Below are positions 7,938 to 15,913 of a DNA stretch of 64,000 nt, piece by piece. Within the stretch, counting starts at the first letter, position 1. Every line of letters begins with the position of its first letter. The DNA is taken from positions 62,001 to 126,000 of the forward strand of contig NZ_JABEPE010000014.1 of NCBI RefSeq assembly GCF_026788005.1, in the 5' to 3' direction. The position numbers were made by a program, and so were the translations under genes. A model generated the notes under the pieces. That model was given only the letters and a program-made list of their open reading frames with translations, was not told the DNA's origin and searched no databases. Source of the stretch: Alteromonas sp. a30 (GTDB lineage: Bacteria; Pseudomonadota; Gammaproteobacteria; Enterobacterales; Alteromonadaceae).

Positions 7938-10634
7938 ATGGTGGTAACAACTCGCAAAACAAGCACAAAAAATAACGTGTTAATTGCGTCGATGCTTGTG
8001 TTTTATATGCTCAGCATTCCTCGTTTGTTCGCAGGAGAATTGCTCAATCTAAGCATTACATCAAGTAGCGAAATACCGAATGATATAGCTGACTACACGC
8101 TGCAATATTATCTCGAGACTCCCGTTGATAGCGGAGGCGCAGTGGTGGATATTGCGTTTCCAATAGGCTACCTACTGCCAGTGCAATGCGGTTTGGACGT
8201 TACGTTAAATATTGATGGTAATACCGCCGATTGCAGTGCGCTAGTGCTAGAAAGTGATGGGCCAAATCATATTCGTATTCGACCCGACGACGCCATAAGT
8301 GCAGGCACTCAAATTGAACTTATTTTGAGTGTGGTACAAAATACGCCAACCCCCGGACGTTACTATTTCCACCATTTTCAAACCACCAATAGCATGGGGT
8401 ATTTGCTCGACGAAGCTCAGCCACTACCCGCATTGGGCATTAACATTCCTCCCGAAATTGGCGGCACACCGTTAACCACAATAACCGAATATGATCTTTA
8501 TGTATTTTTTCCCTATGCCATCGATGCAGAAGGTCATCCGTTGACCTTTTTCATGAATCGACATCCTGATTGGATGTCGATAGATCCATATAGTGGCGAA
8601 GTGTATGGCGTGCCTCAAATAGAAGACATAGGCGTGTTTACCGACATTGAAATTGGCGTAACCGATGGGTTCGATATTGCCACCTTACCGCTTTTTAACG
8701 TGCATGTGCTTAGCCTTAATCAGCCACCCGAAATTAGCGGTTCGCCACCCTCAAGTGTTGAGCCCAATACGCACTACTGCTTTACCCCCGAAGTGTTTGA
8801 TCCTGATGGCGATATACTGTTCTTTACAGTTGAAAATTTACCCTACTGGGCACAATTCGATAGCATAACAGGGCAGCTTTCAGGTGAACCCTTGAAGTAT
8901 GACACTGGCGTGTTCACCAACATTATTATTCGTGTGCACGATGGAAACCTTTCCGCTGAGCTTCCACCTTTTAGCATCGAGGTTACTCAAATTAATGAAG
9001 CCCCCATTATTGGTGGCGAGCCTGCAACATCGGTTTTGCAAGGTGCGGAATATGTGTTTGTACCCGAAGCAATAGACGACACACCGCTGTTTTTCGCCAT
9101 TGAAAATTTGCCAGTGTGGATGCACTTCAACGAGACAAGCGGCGAACTGCGGGGTATTCCTAGTAACAATGATGTGGGCGTGTATCAAGACATTGTGATA
9201 AGTGTGACCGATGGGTTTGAAACGGTATCGCTTCCAGCATTTTCGATTGAGGTGATCAACGTTAACGATGCGCCAGAAATTAACGGAACACCCGCCGCAT
9301 CAGTGGAAGAATTGCAACCCTATACCTTTTTGCCAAGCGCCACGGATATCGACAACGATGACCTGCGTTTTTCTATTCAACGCTTGCCGCCTTGGGCGAG
9401 CTTTGATGAGTCCACAGGTGCACTAAGCGGCACGCCAGATATTTCTTCTCAGGGGATGTATCGCAATATTGTGATAAGTGTGACCGATGGTTTGGACAAG
9501 GTTAGCCTTGCGCCATTTTCGATAGAGGTGATAAACGTTAACGCCGCGCCCGAAATTACTGGAACGCCCGCCACCTCAGTGGAAGAGTTGCAACCCTATG
9601 CCTTTTTGCCAAGCGCCACGGATATCGACAACGACGATTTACTTTTTTCTGTTCAAGGTTTGCCACCTTGGGCGAGCTTTGATGAGTCCACAGGCGCACT
9701 AAGCGGCACGCCAGATATTTCTTCTCAGGGGAGCTATTCCAACATTGTAATAAGTGTGACCGATGGAGTTGAAACGGTATCGCTTGCGCCATTTTCGATA
9801 GAGGTGATAAACGTTAACGCCGCACCCGAAATTACAGGAACGCCCGCCGCATCAGTGGAAGAGTTGCAATCCTATGCCTTTTTGCCAAGCGCCACGGATA
9901 TCGACAACGACGATCTACTTTTTTCCGTTCAAGGTTTGCCACCTTGGGCGAGCTTTGATGAGTTCACAGGCGCACTAAGCGGCACGCCAGATATTTCTTC
10001 TCAGGGGAGCTATTCCAACATTGTAATAAGTGTGACCGATGGAGTTGAAACGGTATCGCTTGCGCCATTTTCGATAGAGGTGATTAATCTGAACCAGCCA
10101 CCCACAATAGACGGCAACGATTTTGCTTTGGTTGTTGGTAGCCGTTTGCGAATTACGCCGAAAATTTCTGACCCTGATGAGGATGCGTTGCAAGTTGAAT
10201 TGGTGCAAGCGCCGCAATTGGGCGAGTTGGTTTTGGAAGGTGATATTTGGTTTTATCATGCGCCAGTGAATATGACGGGAAGCGATAGTTTCTCGTTGCG
10301 GGTCGATGATGGGCGATTGGTGTCGCCGCCGGCGTTATTCAATGTTGATATTTTGCCGGTAGAAGAACTGGTGTTGGGTGATATTATTGTTGCGCCTGAA
10401 GATCCTGAGGATGTATATATTCTTGATGTGTTGGAAAATGATGTAGCTAACACGGATGAGGTGCTGACGTTGGTGGCATCGTTTAGTATTTTTGGTGATA
10501 CATTTGTTGAGCAAGATTTGATTCGTTTGGTGTTGAATCGGGACCAATCAAATTATATTACTTTGGATTATATTGTTGAAAATGAAAACGGTCAGCGTGC
10601 GGTAGCGCAAGCGGTGCTGGTGATTCAAAATTAG
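7938..10634 (+). CDS. exported protein with six He_PIG/CADG (Ig/cadherin-like) repeats
   Basis: 898 aa with a perfect AAGGAGG ribosome-binding site and a signal peptide (LVFYMLSIPRLFAGE). Residues about 35-165 form a unique N-terminal beta domain. Residues about 170-719 hold six repeats of roughly 90 aa of putative-Ig or dystroglycan-cadherin type, each with signatures such as PEITGTPATSVEE, DIDNDDLLFS, PPWASFDESTGALSGTP and IVISVTDG; the DxDxD pattern suggests calcium binding. Repeats 4-6 are nearly identical. Then come a cadherin-like domain (TIDGNDFALVVGSRLRITP) and a C-terminal beta domain. Such proteins act in surface adhesion or protein-carbohydrate contact. Last gene of the operon, 18 bp after the lysozyme gene. 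No LPXTG, PEP-CTERM or autotransporter sorting signal is visible. Confidence 0.8.
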   Translation: MVVTTRKTSTKNNVLIASMLVFYMLSIPRLFAGELLNLSITSSSEIPNDIADYTLQYYLETPVDSGGAVVDIAFPIGYLLPVQCGLDVTLNIDGNTADCSALVLESDGPNHIRIRPDDAISAGTQIELILSVVQNTPTPGRYYFHHFQTTNSMGYLLDEAQPLPALGINIPPEIGGTPLTTITEYDLYVFFPYAIDAEGHPLTFFMNRHPDWMSIDPYSGEVYGVPQIEDIGVFTDIEIGVTDGFDIATLPLFNVHVLSLNQPPEISGSPPSSVEPNTHYCFTPEVFDPDGDILFFTVENLPYWAQFDSITGQLSGEPLKYDTGVFTNIIIRVHDGNLSAELPPFSIEVTQINEAPIIGGEPATSVLQGAEYVFVPEAIDDTPLFFAIENLPVWMHFNETSGELRGIPSNNDVGVYQDIVISVTDGFETVSLPAFSIEVINVNDAPEINGTPAASVEELQPYTFLPSATDIDNDDLRFSIQRLPPWASFDESTGALSGTPDISSQGMYRNIVISVTDGLDKVSLAPFSIEVINVNAAPEITGTPATSVEELQPYAFLPSATDIDNDDLLFSVQGLPPWASFDESTGALSGTPDISSQGSYSNIVISVTDGVETVSLAPFSIEVINVNAAPEITGTPAASVEELQSYAFLPSATDIDNDDLLFSVQGLPPWASFDEFTGALSGTPDISSQGSYSNIVISVTDGVETVSLAPFSIEVINLNQPPTIDGNDFALVVGSRLRITPKISDPDEDALQVELVQAPQLGELVLEGDIWFYHAPVNMTGSDSFSLRVDDGRLVSPPALFNVDILPVEELVLGDIIVAPEDPEDVYILDVLENDVANTDEVLTLVASFSIFGDTFVEQDLIRLVLNRDQSNYITLDYIVENENGQRAVAQAVLVIQN
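9249..10076 (+). repeat. three 276-bp in-frame tandem repeats
   Basis: Copies begin at 9249, 9525 and 9801, each opening with GAGGTGAT(A/C)AACGTTAAC. Copies 2 and 3 differ at only a few positions, while copy 1 is more diverged. Each copy encodes one Ig/cadherin-like domain, so copy-number change would lengthen or shorten the adhesin without breaking the frame. Recent duplication of copies 2 and 3 is inferred from their identity. Confidence 0.93.
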
Positions 10635-10869
10635 TTTTGTGCAAAGCGTTGACGTGGTTCACTTAGCGCGAGCGCAAGGTTTTCGGTGGAGCTTTGAAAG
10701 GTTAAAGCAAGCCAAAGTCGCTCAAGGTATCGTGCTTTTTGAAGAGACCCGCTCAGACTTCCCATCTCTGAAAATATGCTTTGCCTTGCTTCAATCCTTC
10801 CAAATCTTTTGAGAGCAGCGCTAACCCTTGGTTCACATGAAAACCCTAGGGGTCTAGCGCACACTAAAT

Positions 10870-10993
10870 TCATATTAAAAACAGTTGTTTATAATTTTTG
10901 GCTAAATTTCGAACGCTGAAAAAGTGCGTAAAATTCGAGGTTAGCGCAAAATACCATTTCGCCCCTTGCCAGTTCTGGCTTGCAGAAGGGGCA
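10870..10993 (+). promoter_or_regulatory. CRISPR leader
   Basis: AT-rich stretch directly before the first repeat. It contains GAGGTTAGCGCAAAATACC and ends in a GC-richer tract around CAGAAGGGGCA. The array degenerates at its far end, not here, so this side is the leader and transcription of the array should run on the plus strand. The remainder of the gap from 10635 to 10869 holds no gene I can support. Confidence 0.7.
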
Positions 10994-11602
10994 GTCGCTC
11001 CTTCACAGGAGCGTGGATTGAAACACTAATTCAATCGGTGGTGTTGACAGCATCGAATGTCGCTCCTTCACAGGAGCGTGGATTGAAACCTGCACCCGTG
11101 GCTCGGGTAAACAACCCGCCCGGTCGCTCCTTCACAGGAGCGTGGATTGAAACCACCTCGTTTTTAATGTCTGGCGAATTAGGCCGTGTCGCTCCTTCAC
11201 AGGAGCGTGGATTGAAACACGTCACGCCCTTGTTGAGCGTATCAACAAGGGGGTCGCTCCTTCACAGGAGCGTGGATTGAAACGGTAAATGACATGACTG
11301 CCTATCGATTTACCACAGTCGCTCCTTCACAGGAGCGTGGATTGAAACGGGAGGCAAAAAGGTAAAGCGATATACCGCTGTGTCGCTCCTTCACAGGAGC
11401 GTGGATTGAAACGGACCAGCGCCCGCCCGTAGCTAGGGCGAGCATAGTCGCTCCTTCACAGGAGCGTGGATTGAAACTTAGATTTGCCTCATTTCGAATT
11501 GGTGAAACCATGGTCGCTCCTTCACAGGAGCGTGGATTGAAACCGGCTTAATCAAGGGTAAAGTAATGGTTTTCTTGGTCGCTCCTTCACAGGAGCGTGG
11601 AT
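10994..11602 (+). CRISPR. CRISPR array, 10 repeats, type I-C-like, no cas genes in window
   Basis: Nine complete 31-nt repeats start at 10994, 11059, 11123, 11188, 11253, 11318, 11382, 11447 and 11513. They open with GTCGCTCCTTCACAGGAGCG and end with TGGATTGAAAC. A tenth copy at 11578 breaks off after 25 nt. The nine spacers are 33-35 nt and all different. Within the repeat, CGCTCCT and AGGAGCG form a 7-bp stem around TCAC. The stem and the GTGGATTGAAAC end are those of type I-C repeats, which are usually 32 nt. No cas gene is in the window, so Cas proteins must come from elsewhere or the array is orphaned. Degeneration of the last repeat places the trailer on the right. Confidence 0.97.
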
Positions 11603-11628
11603 CTATCATAGTAAGCGATGAGTGATAT

Positions 11629-11703
11629 GCCCTTTTAAAACGCTCCGAGACAGGAAGTCGAGGTGCAGCGGTCATGGATGACGAAAAGCGTGTTTTAAAA
11701 GGG
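11629..11703. repeat. inverted repeat after CRISPR array
   Basis: GCCCTTTTAAAACGC at 11629-11643 pairs with GCGTGTTTTAAAAGGG at 11688-11703 apart from one extra base, enclosing about 44 bp. It follows the degenerate last CRISPR repeat directly. It may be part of a dispersed genomic repeat; there is no transposase nearby. Confidence 0.6.
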
Positions 11704-11707
11704 TATT

Positions 11708-11797
11708 CACTTAGCGCAGACGCCCCACTTAGCGCAGACGCCCCACTTAGCGCAGATGCTCCACTTAGCGCAGACGTCCCACCCAGCGCAGTCGACC
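11708..11797. repeat. 18-bp tandem repeats
   Basis: Five consecutive copies of an 18-bp unit CACTTAGCGCAGACGCCC begin at 11708, 11726, 11744, 11762 and 11780, the last two increasingly diverged. In one frame they would encode a six-residue LSADAP repeat, but that frame has no other gene-like quality and no ribosome-binding site. The stretch 11798-11992 holds no recognisable gene. The real gene start downstream is at 11993. Confidence 0.85.
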
Positions 11798-11992
11798 GTA
11801 TTCCAACAACTTTGCAGCAGCCAAATGCAAAGCTTCAAACCATCCAAATCTTATCCAAACAGCACCAACTTTCACACCCCATTTCAAGCACACATTCACA
11901 TCCTCAAACCACACCCGTCTACTCCATACCCTAAACAACAGGGTGGCGGAGCCTATCCGTTAATTAACTTCGCTTCCATCGGAGGAATCAAC

Positions 11993-12208
11993 ATGAAGCA
12001 AATTCTCACAAAACTTTTGCCCACATTGGGCAAGTCCAAATTAAAAGAAGAATTGAACGAAAAACTGGAAGAAAACTCAGCATCCAAAACAGAAAAAGGA
12101 CTCTGGATAGGAGTAGCCGTTTTAGTGCTGGCCGCCTTTGGTATCGAAATGGCGCCCGAAACCGCCTCCCAAATTTTAGAGCAATTGCGCGCCTTATTAG
12201 GCCAGTAA
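11993..12208 (+). CDS. small holin-like membrane protein
   Basis: 71 aa starting at ATG 11993, preceded by a clear GGAGGA site nine bases away. The reading frame is open further upstream, but only this start has a ribosome-binding site. The N-terminal 38 residues are charged and helical (KSKLKEELNEKLEENSASK). One membrane helix follows (GLWIGVAVLVLAAFGIEM), then an amphipathic tail PETASQILEQLRALLGQ. The helix followed by a proline-initiated tail resembles small phage holin-type proteins, but there is only one helix and no family I can name. It lies upstream of a GH108-related protein and the sheath gene, a position where phage-like particles carry release functions. Function is inference. 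Confidence 0.6.
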   Translation: MKQILTKLLPTLGKSKLKEELNEKLEENSASKTEKGLWIGVAVLVLAAFGIEMAPETASQILEQLRALLGQ

Positions 12209-12292
12209 TATTAGCGAAACCTACAACCTAGAGTTGTCACATATGTTGCTTTGCCTCGTCTTCAACGCAAAGTAAAACAAGGAGTCTGTTTC

Positions 12293-12652
12293 ATGGCGCA
12301 ATATCAACAAGCGTTTGCGCGGGTCTTTAAACACGCCAGCGAATTACCCGAAGAACTATGCGATGCCGTTTGCCAATTTTATTGCAGCGATGTATGGCAA
12401 GAACTCGGCTGCGAACGCATCAAAAGTCAGAATATTGCCGATTTACTATTTGATTGCGCGTTAGCCACCAACACCAAACTCTCTTTACGATTACTGCAAC
12501 TCACGCTGGGCATGGAACCGGATGGGAAACTGTCGGATGCATTGATTCAGCGGGTTAATCAAGCCGCTTCACCCAAACTCAGTTCAGAATTTGAACTCAC
12601 TCAGCTCAATTTTTATTGCGCCATGCAAGCAGGAAATTCTCTGAAACATTAA
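12293..12652 (+). CDS. GH108-like protein lacking the catalytic half
   Basis: 119 aa starting at ATG 12293 with AAGGAG nine bases upstream. Residues about 25-105 match the C-terminal part of GH108 lysozyme/secretion-activator proteins: a WQEL turn, then NIADLLFDCALATNT where the family has a DxAxNxG motif, then LRLLQLTLGMEPDGKLSDALI, which resembles the peptidoglycan-binding LQxxLGxxxDGxxGxxT pattern. The N-terminal catalytic EGG motif of the family is absent, and the conserved glycines after ATNT are lost. It therefore probably cannot hydrolyse peptidoglycan and may be a binding or structural relic. It lies between the holin-like gene and the sheath gene, all on the same strand. Confidence 0.6.
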   Translation: MAQYQQAFARVFKHASELPEELCDAVCQFYCSDVWQELGCERIKSQNIADLLFDCALATNTKLSLRLLQLTLGMEPDGKLSDALIQRVNQAASPKLSSEFELTQLNFYCAMQAGNSLKH

Positions 12653-12720
12653 GCCGTTGCCCAGTGCTTCCTGCCTGAAATCTCACTTGCTTTTTAACAC
12701 CTTAGATATAAGGAATTTTT

Positions 12721-14454
12721 ATGAGTCAATATAAAACGCCAGACGTTTACGTCAAAGAACGCTCCTTGCTCAGCCCTTCTGTAGCACAGGTGCCAACGGC
12801 TATTCCAGCTTTTATTGGTTACACCGAAACAACTGAAAACAGTAAAGGTGAATCCATTGTTCAAAAAGCCACACGTATTACTAGCTTGCTGGAATACACG
12901 GCCATGTTTGGTGGCCCATTCATGGAAAGCATGGATGTGAAATACCAATCTGCCAGCGGTGAATTCGTGCTAGACAAAGCATCGGAAACCAATTCGCCGA
13001 TGTCTCACTTCTTCTTGTACCAGTCGGTTAAGCATTTCTTTGCTAATGGCGGCGGTACTTGTTACATCGTGAGTGTGGGTGGTTACGACACGCCAATGAA
13101 AACCAAAGATGGCTTTATGAAAGCCATTGAAGGTTTGAGCAAAGTTGACGAAGTCACACTTATTTCGAGCCCAGAAAGTGTACTGCTCGACTCGCAATCT
13201 CACTACGACATTCAAAATTGTGCGCTTGCTCACGCTGAAAAAATGATGGACCGCTTTGCCATTGTTGATGTGCAAGAAGTCGGCGGTATTCGCGATGACG
13301 CAGCCGTTATGCGCGACAAAGTGACACAAGGATTGAAGTACGGTGCGGCATATTACCCGTACCTTACTACGTCTATGTCTCGTAGCTACGACGAAGACAA
13401 CGTGATGGTTGTGCCACCAATGACGTTCCCTGAAACACATATCACCATGAGCGACTTTTATGCGCTAACGGTGGAAGACGATGCGGTTGTGCCGGTTGCG
13501 GTAGACGCTTATGGCAAATCAGGCTCCATGTACTACAGCCAATTCTTCATTAAGCATAATGACATGTACCTAGACTTCGCTGGCTTCCAAGTAGAAAGCG
13601 TTGATGCAGCCAAAGTAGGCCAACGTGTTGAAGGCGCAGTGGCTTACGGTATTTATGCAGCAAAAGACAACGCCGACGTTACCGTGAACGCACAAGGTCA
13701 GATGATTGATAACAGTGCGGCTGATGCGGATCGTAAACCCGGCGCCATTTACGCCGTTGCCATGAAACAAAGCATGGAACCGGTTCCGTTAAAGTCGTTA
13801 AACAAACCCGCTTATCGCTTTGCTTCAACAGGTTACTACAACCAAGTTAAAGCCATGCTTTCTAAGCAATATTTAGTGCTTCCACCAAGTGCAGCTATTG
13901 CTGGTGTGATGGCAAAAACCGATGCACAGCGCGGTGTTTGGAAAGCGCCGGCAAACGTGGCCATTGCACAAGTGATTGCGCCAAGCGTGAGTATTGATAA
14001 CGGCGAACAGGAAGACCTAAACGTTGATGTTAACGCTGGCAAATCCATTAATGCTATTCGCAGTTTTGTGGGTAAAGGCACATTGGTTTGGGGCGCACGT
14101 ACCTTAGATGGCAACTCAAACGAATGGCGTTATGTGCCAGTTCGTCGTCTGTTCAACATGGTTGAAGAATCGGTGAAAAAGGCATCTTACTTTGCGGTAT
14201 TCGAGCCGAACACGCCATTCACATGGTTGAAAATTAAAACCACCATTGAAAGTTATTTAGAAAACTTGTGGAAGCAAGGCGCGTTCTTTGGTGCAAGCCC
14301 AGACCAAGCCTATTTTGTCAATGTTGGCTTAGGCCAAACCATGACAGAAGACGACATTAATAATGGCATCATGAACATTGAAATTGGGATTGCTGCGGTT
14401 CGTCCTGCGGAATTCATTGTCCTCACCTTCTCACATAAGAGCATTGAAGGCTAA
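12721..14454 (+). CDS. contractile injection system sheath protein (Afp2/3/4 type)
   Basis: 577 aa. The N-terminus SQYKTPDVYVKERS...VAQVPTAIPAFIGYTE is the typical opening of phage-tail-like sheath proteins. The C-terminus (LGQTMTEDDINNG...MNIEIGIAAVRPAEFIVLTF) is the typical sheath end that makes the inter-subunit strand exchange. Known sheath subunits polymerise around the inner tube in the extended state and contract to drive the tube through a target membrane. Only one sheath gene is present, unlike the three in the Serratia Afp cluster, so the extended sheath is presumably homopolymeric. An insertion around residues 150-330 is probably the surface-exposed domain. AAGGAA precedes the ATG. 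First of the densely packed structural genes. Confidence 0.95.
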   Translation: MSQYKTPDVYVKERSLLSPSVAQVPTAIPAFIGYTETTENSKGESIVQKATRITSLLEYTAMFGGPFMESMDVKYQSASGEFVLDKASETNSPMSHFFLYQSVKHFFANGGGTCYIVSVGGYDTPMKTKDGFMKAIEGLSKVDEVTLISSPESVLLDSQSHYDIQNCALAHAEKMMDRFAIVDVQEVGGIRDDAAVMRDKVTQGLKYGAAYYPYLTTSMSRSYDEDNVMVVPPMTFPETHITMSDFYALTVEDDAVVPVAVDAYGKSGSMYYSQFFIKHNDMYLDFAGFQVESVDAAKVGQRVEGAVAYGIYAAKDNADVTVNAQGQMIDNSAADADRKPGAIYAVAMKQSMEPVPLKSLNKPAYRFASTGYYNQVKAMLSKQYLVLPPSAAIAGVMAKTDAQRGVWKAPANVAIAQVIAPSVSIDNGEQEDLNVDVNAGKSINAIRSFVGKGTLVWGARTLDGNSNEWRYVPVRRLFNMVEESVKKASYFAVFEPNTPFTWLKIKTTIESYLENLWKQGAFFGASPDQAYFVNVGLGQTMTEDDINNGIMNIEIGIAAVRPAEFIVLTFSHKSIEG

Positions 14455-14488
14455 CCCTACCCACTAACGCATTTTGGAGTGTTAACAC

Positions 14489-14938
14489 ATGGCTGAAACC
14501 ATTGAAAATTTGAAAAACGAATACCCCATTCCTGTCTATCGCTTCCGTGTTTCTGTGGGCGGTGAGTCGATGGCATTTTCGGAAGTGTCAGGTTTGGATA
14601 TCGGCGTTGAAACCATCACCTACAAAGACGGCTTAGGCAAAAAACACATGCCGGGACAAGCTACCGACGTCAATATTACCCTTAAACGCGGTTTATTCCG
14701 TGGTGGCTCGCAGTTGTTTGAGTGGATCAACTCTATCAACTTGAATCTCATCGACAAGCGAGACATTACCGTGTCTTTGATCGACCCAGAATCTGACGGC
14801 GGTTCGCTTGTAACATGGACAGTGACCAACGCTTTCCCGAAAAAGCTAACTGCGCCAAGCTTTAATGGTGGCTCGAATGAAGCCAGTGTTGAGCAGCTAG
14901 AGTTGCTAGCGGACAAAGTGAGCATTGAGTTTGCGTAA
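14489..14938 (+). CDS. tail tube protein (Afp1/gp19 family)
   Basis: 149 aa; GGAG ribosome-binding site before ATG 14489, 34 bp after the sheath gene. It matches the T4 gp19/Afp1 tube family: YRFRVSVGGESMAFSEVSGLD near the start, then ITLKRGLFRGGSQLFEWINS, and an EQLELLADKVSIEFA ending. These proteins stack as hexameric rings to form the inner tube, inside which cargo is loaded. It is the first of two tube-family genes, and the hairpin in the following intergenic space may separate its expression level from the genes behind. Confidence 0.95.
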   Translation: MAETIENLKNEYPIPVYRFRVSVGGESMAFSEVSGLDIGVETITYKDGLGKKHMPGQATDVNITLKRGLFRGGSQLFEWINSINLNLIDKRDITVSLIDPESDGGSLVTWTVTNAFPKKLTAPSFNGGSNEASVEQLELLADKVSIEFA

Positions 14939-15004
14939 GCATGCTGTTTTAGCTTGAACATCTAAGTTTAGGCGTTTCAGGTGTAGGCATGATGGCAACC
15001 CTAA

Positions 15005-15035
15005 ACCGCGTTTATTGAACATAATAAAACGCGGT
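15005..15035 (+). terminator. intercistronic hairpin behind sheath and tube genes
   Basis: ACCGCGTTTATT and AATAAAACGCGGT form a 12-bp stem (one unpaired A) around a short loop, in the 197-bp gap between the two tube genes. No run of T follows, so it may be an RNA-stability or partial-attenuation element rather than a full terminator. The gap holds nothing else that I recognise. Confidence 0.6.
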
Positions 15036-15135
15036 GTGTTGTTAGCTTGGGTTTTAGCATCACGCTTTACACCTTTCTTGTTATCACTTCATGCTTGTTA
15101 TTAACCTATTTTGCTAACACGGAGAGCCACGCTTT

Positions 15136-15591
15136 ATGTTACTTGATCAAGGTGATGCCCTCGTTGGATACCGCTTTGCCGTTGTTATTCTTACCGGTGG
15201 CGTACCCAATCCAATCGACATTGCATTTCAAGAAGTGAGCGGCTTAAAAATGAGCCGTAATATTATTCGCCGGGAGCAAATGACCACCCTTGATGGCCAA
15301 ATTGCACCGCAAACACTCACTTTAAAACGCGGCGTATTTACCGGTATTAGCCCATTAACCTTAGCCAACGCGGTGGAGTCCCTTTTCTGGAATACAAGAT
15401 TATTACGTAAGGACTTACTTATTAGCGTATTAAACGAAAACGATAATCCAGCTAATGCGTGGGTGGTGAGCAATGCTTACTTGGAATCGTGGGACTGGGA
15501 CTCATTAAGCGGCGAATCCAACAAAGTGTTGGTGGAGTCCATGAGCTTTAAATTTACTGGCATTAAATACGTGCCGTTAACCGTTGGCTAA
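15136..15591 (+). CDS. second tube/tube-initiator protein (Afp5-like)
   Basis: 151 aa; GGAGA ribosome-binding site before ATG 15136. It belongs to the same gp19-like tube family as the preceding tube gene: VGYRFAVVILTGG, IAFQEVSGLKMSRNI, TLKRGVFTG and a VLVESMSFKFTGIKYVPL ending. In Afp/PVC particles the second tube-type protein (Afp5) forms the first ring on the baseplate hub, linking tube and spike. Order (sheath, main tube, then this gene, then the Afp7-type gene) fits that assignment. I separate it from the main tube by order and by its divergent sequence. Confidence 0.88.
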   Translation: MLLDQGDALVGYRFAVVILTGGVPNPIDIAFQEVSGLKMSRNIIRREQMTTLDGQIAPQTLTLKRGVFTGISPLTLANAVESLFWNTRLLRKDLLISVLNENDNPANAWVVSNAYLESWDWDSLSGESNKVLVESMSFKFTGIKYVPLTVG

Positions 15592-15647
15592 TTTGGGCGA
15601 AAGCGCCAAGCTCGAAATCTATCATCATTTAAAAAGGGAGAATGCCA

Positions 15648-15911
15648 ATGCCCGATGCGATTCCCACAAGTGGCGATTCAGTGATTAACAAAGTGTCGGT
15701 GAATACATCCATTGAAAATGAAGCACCGTCGGCGTCACAAAATGCGTCTTCTTCGTCTAGTAACGAAGGCGTGGCGGCCTTGCAAAAAGAAATGCAAACC
15801 TTGCGTCAAAAAGTCGAAGAAATGGCCTGTTGCAGTGCGCCCTTTGACGATGAACTTTCTCATTATCTTTCTGAACAATTTAACGCGCAGAACATGCTGA
15901 AGAGGCCATAA
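15648..15911 (+). CDS. small Ser-rich coiled-coil protein in eCIS operon (Afp6 position)
   Basis: 87 aa from ATG 15648. An ATG six bases earlier lies almost on top of the GGGAG site, so the second one is favoured. The N-terminal half is Ser/Asn-rich and probably unstructured. The middle is a short coiled coil (VAALQKEMQTLRQKVEEM) followed by a CC pair. Its position between the second tube gene and the Afp7-like gene is where Afp clusters carry a small protein (Afp6). I cannot confirm homology, so only the position supports the comparison. Confidence 0.7.
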   Translation: MPDAIPTSGDSVINKVSVNTSIENEAPSASQNASSSSSNEGVAALQKEMQTLRQKVEEMACCSAPFDDELSHYLSEQFNAQNMLKRP

Positions 15912-15913
15912 CC

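Noticed and set aside
10631-10873. Minus-strand frame of 80 codons between the adhesin gene and the CRISPR leader
   Set aside because: No ribosome-binding site or recognisable domain, overlaps the adhesin stop, and the composition is not gene-like.
10966-11675. Open reading frames on both strands across the CRISPR array
   Set aside because: They arise from the repeated 31-nt units (SFTGAW/NPRSCEGAT-type repeats in translation) and have no ribosome-binding site; the region is a CRISPR array.
11674-11934. Plus-strand frame of 86 codons with LSADAP repeats
   Set aside because: It reads through an 18-bp DNA tandem repeat, lacks a ribosome-binding site and becomes low-complexity; more likely non-coding repeat DNA.
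12970-13440. Long minus-strand frame inside the sheath gene
   Set aside because: Shadow of the sheath coding sequence; His/Arg-rich composition without any family match or start signal.
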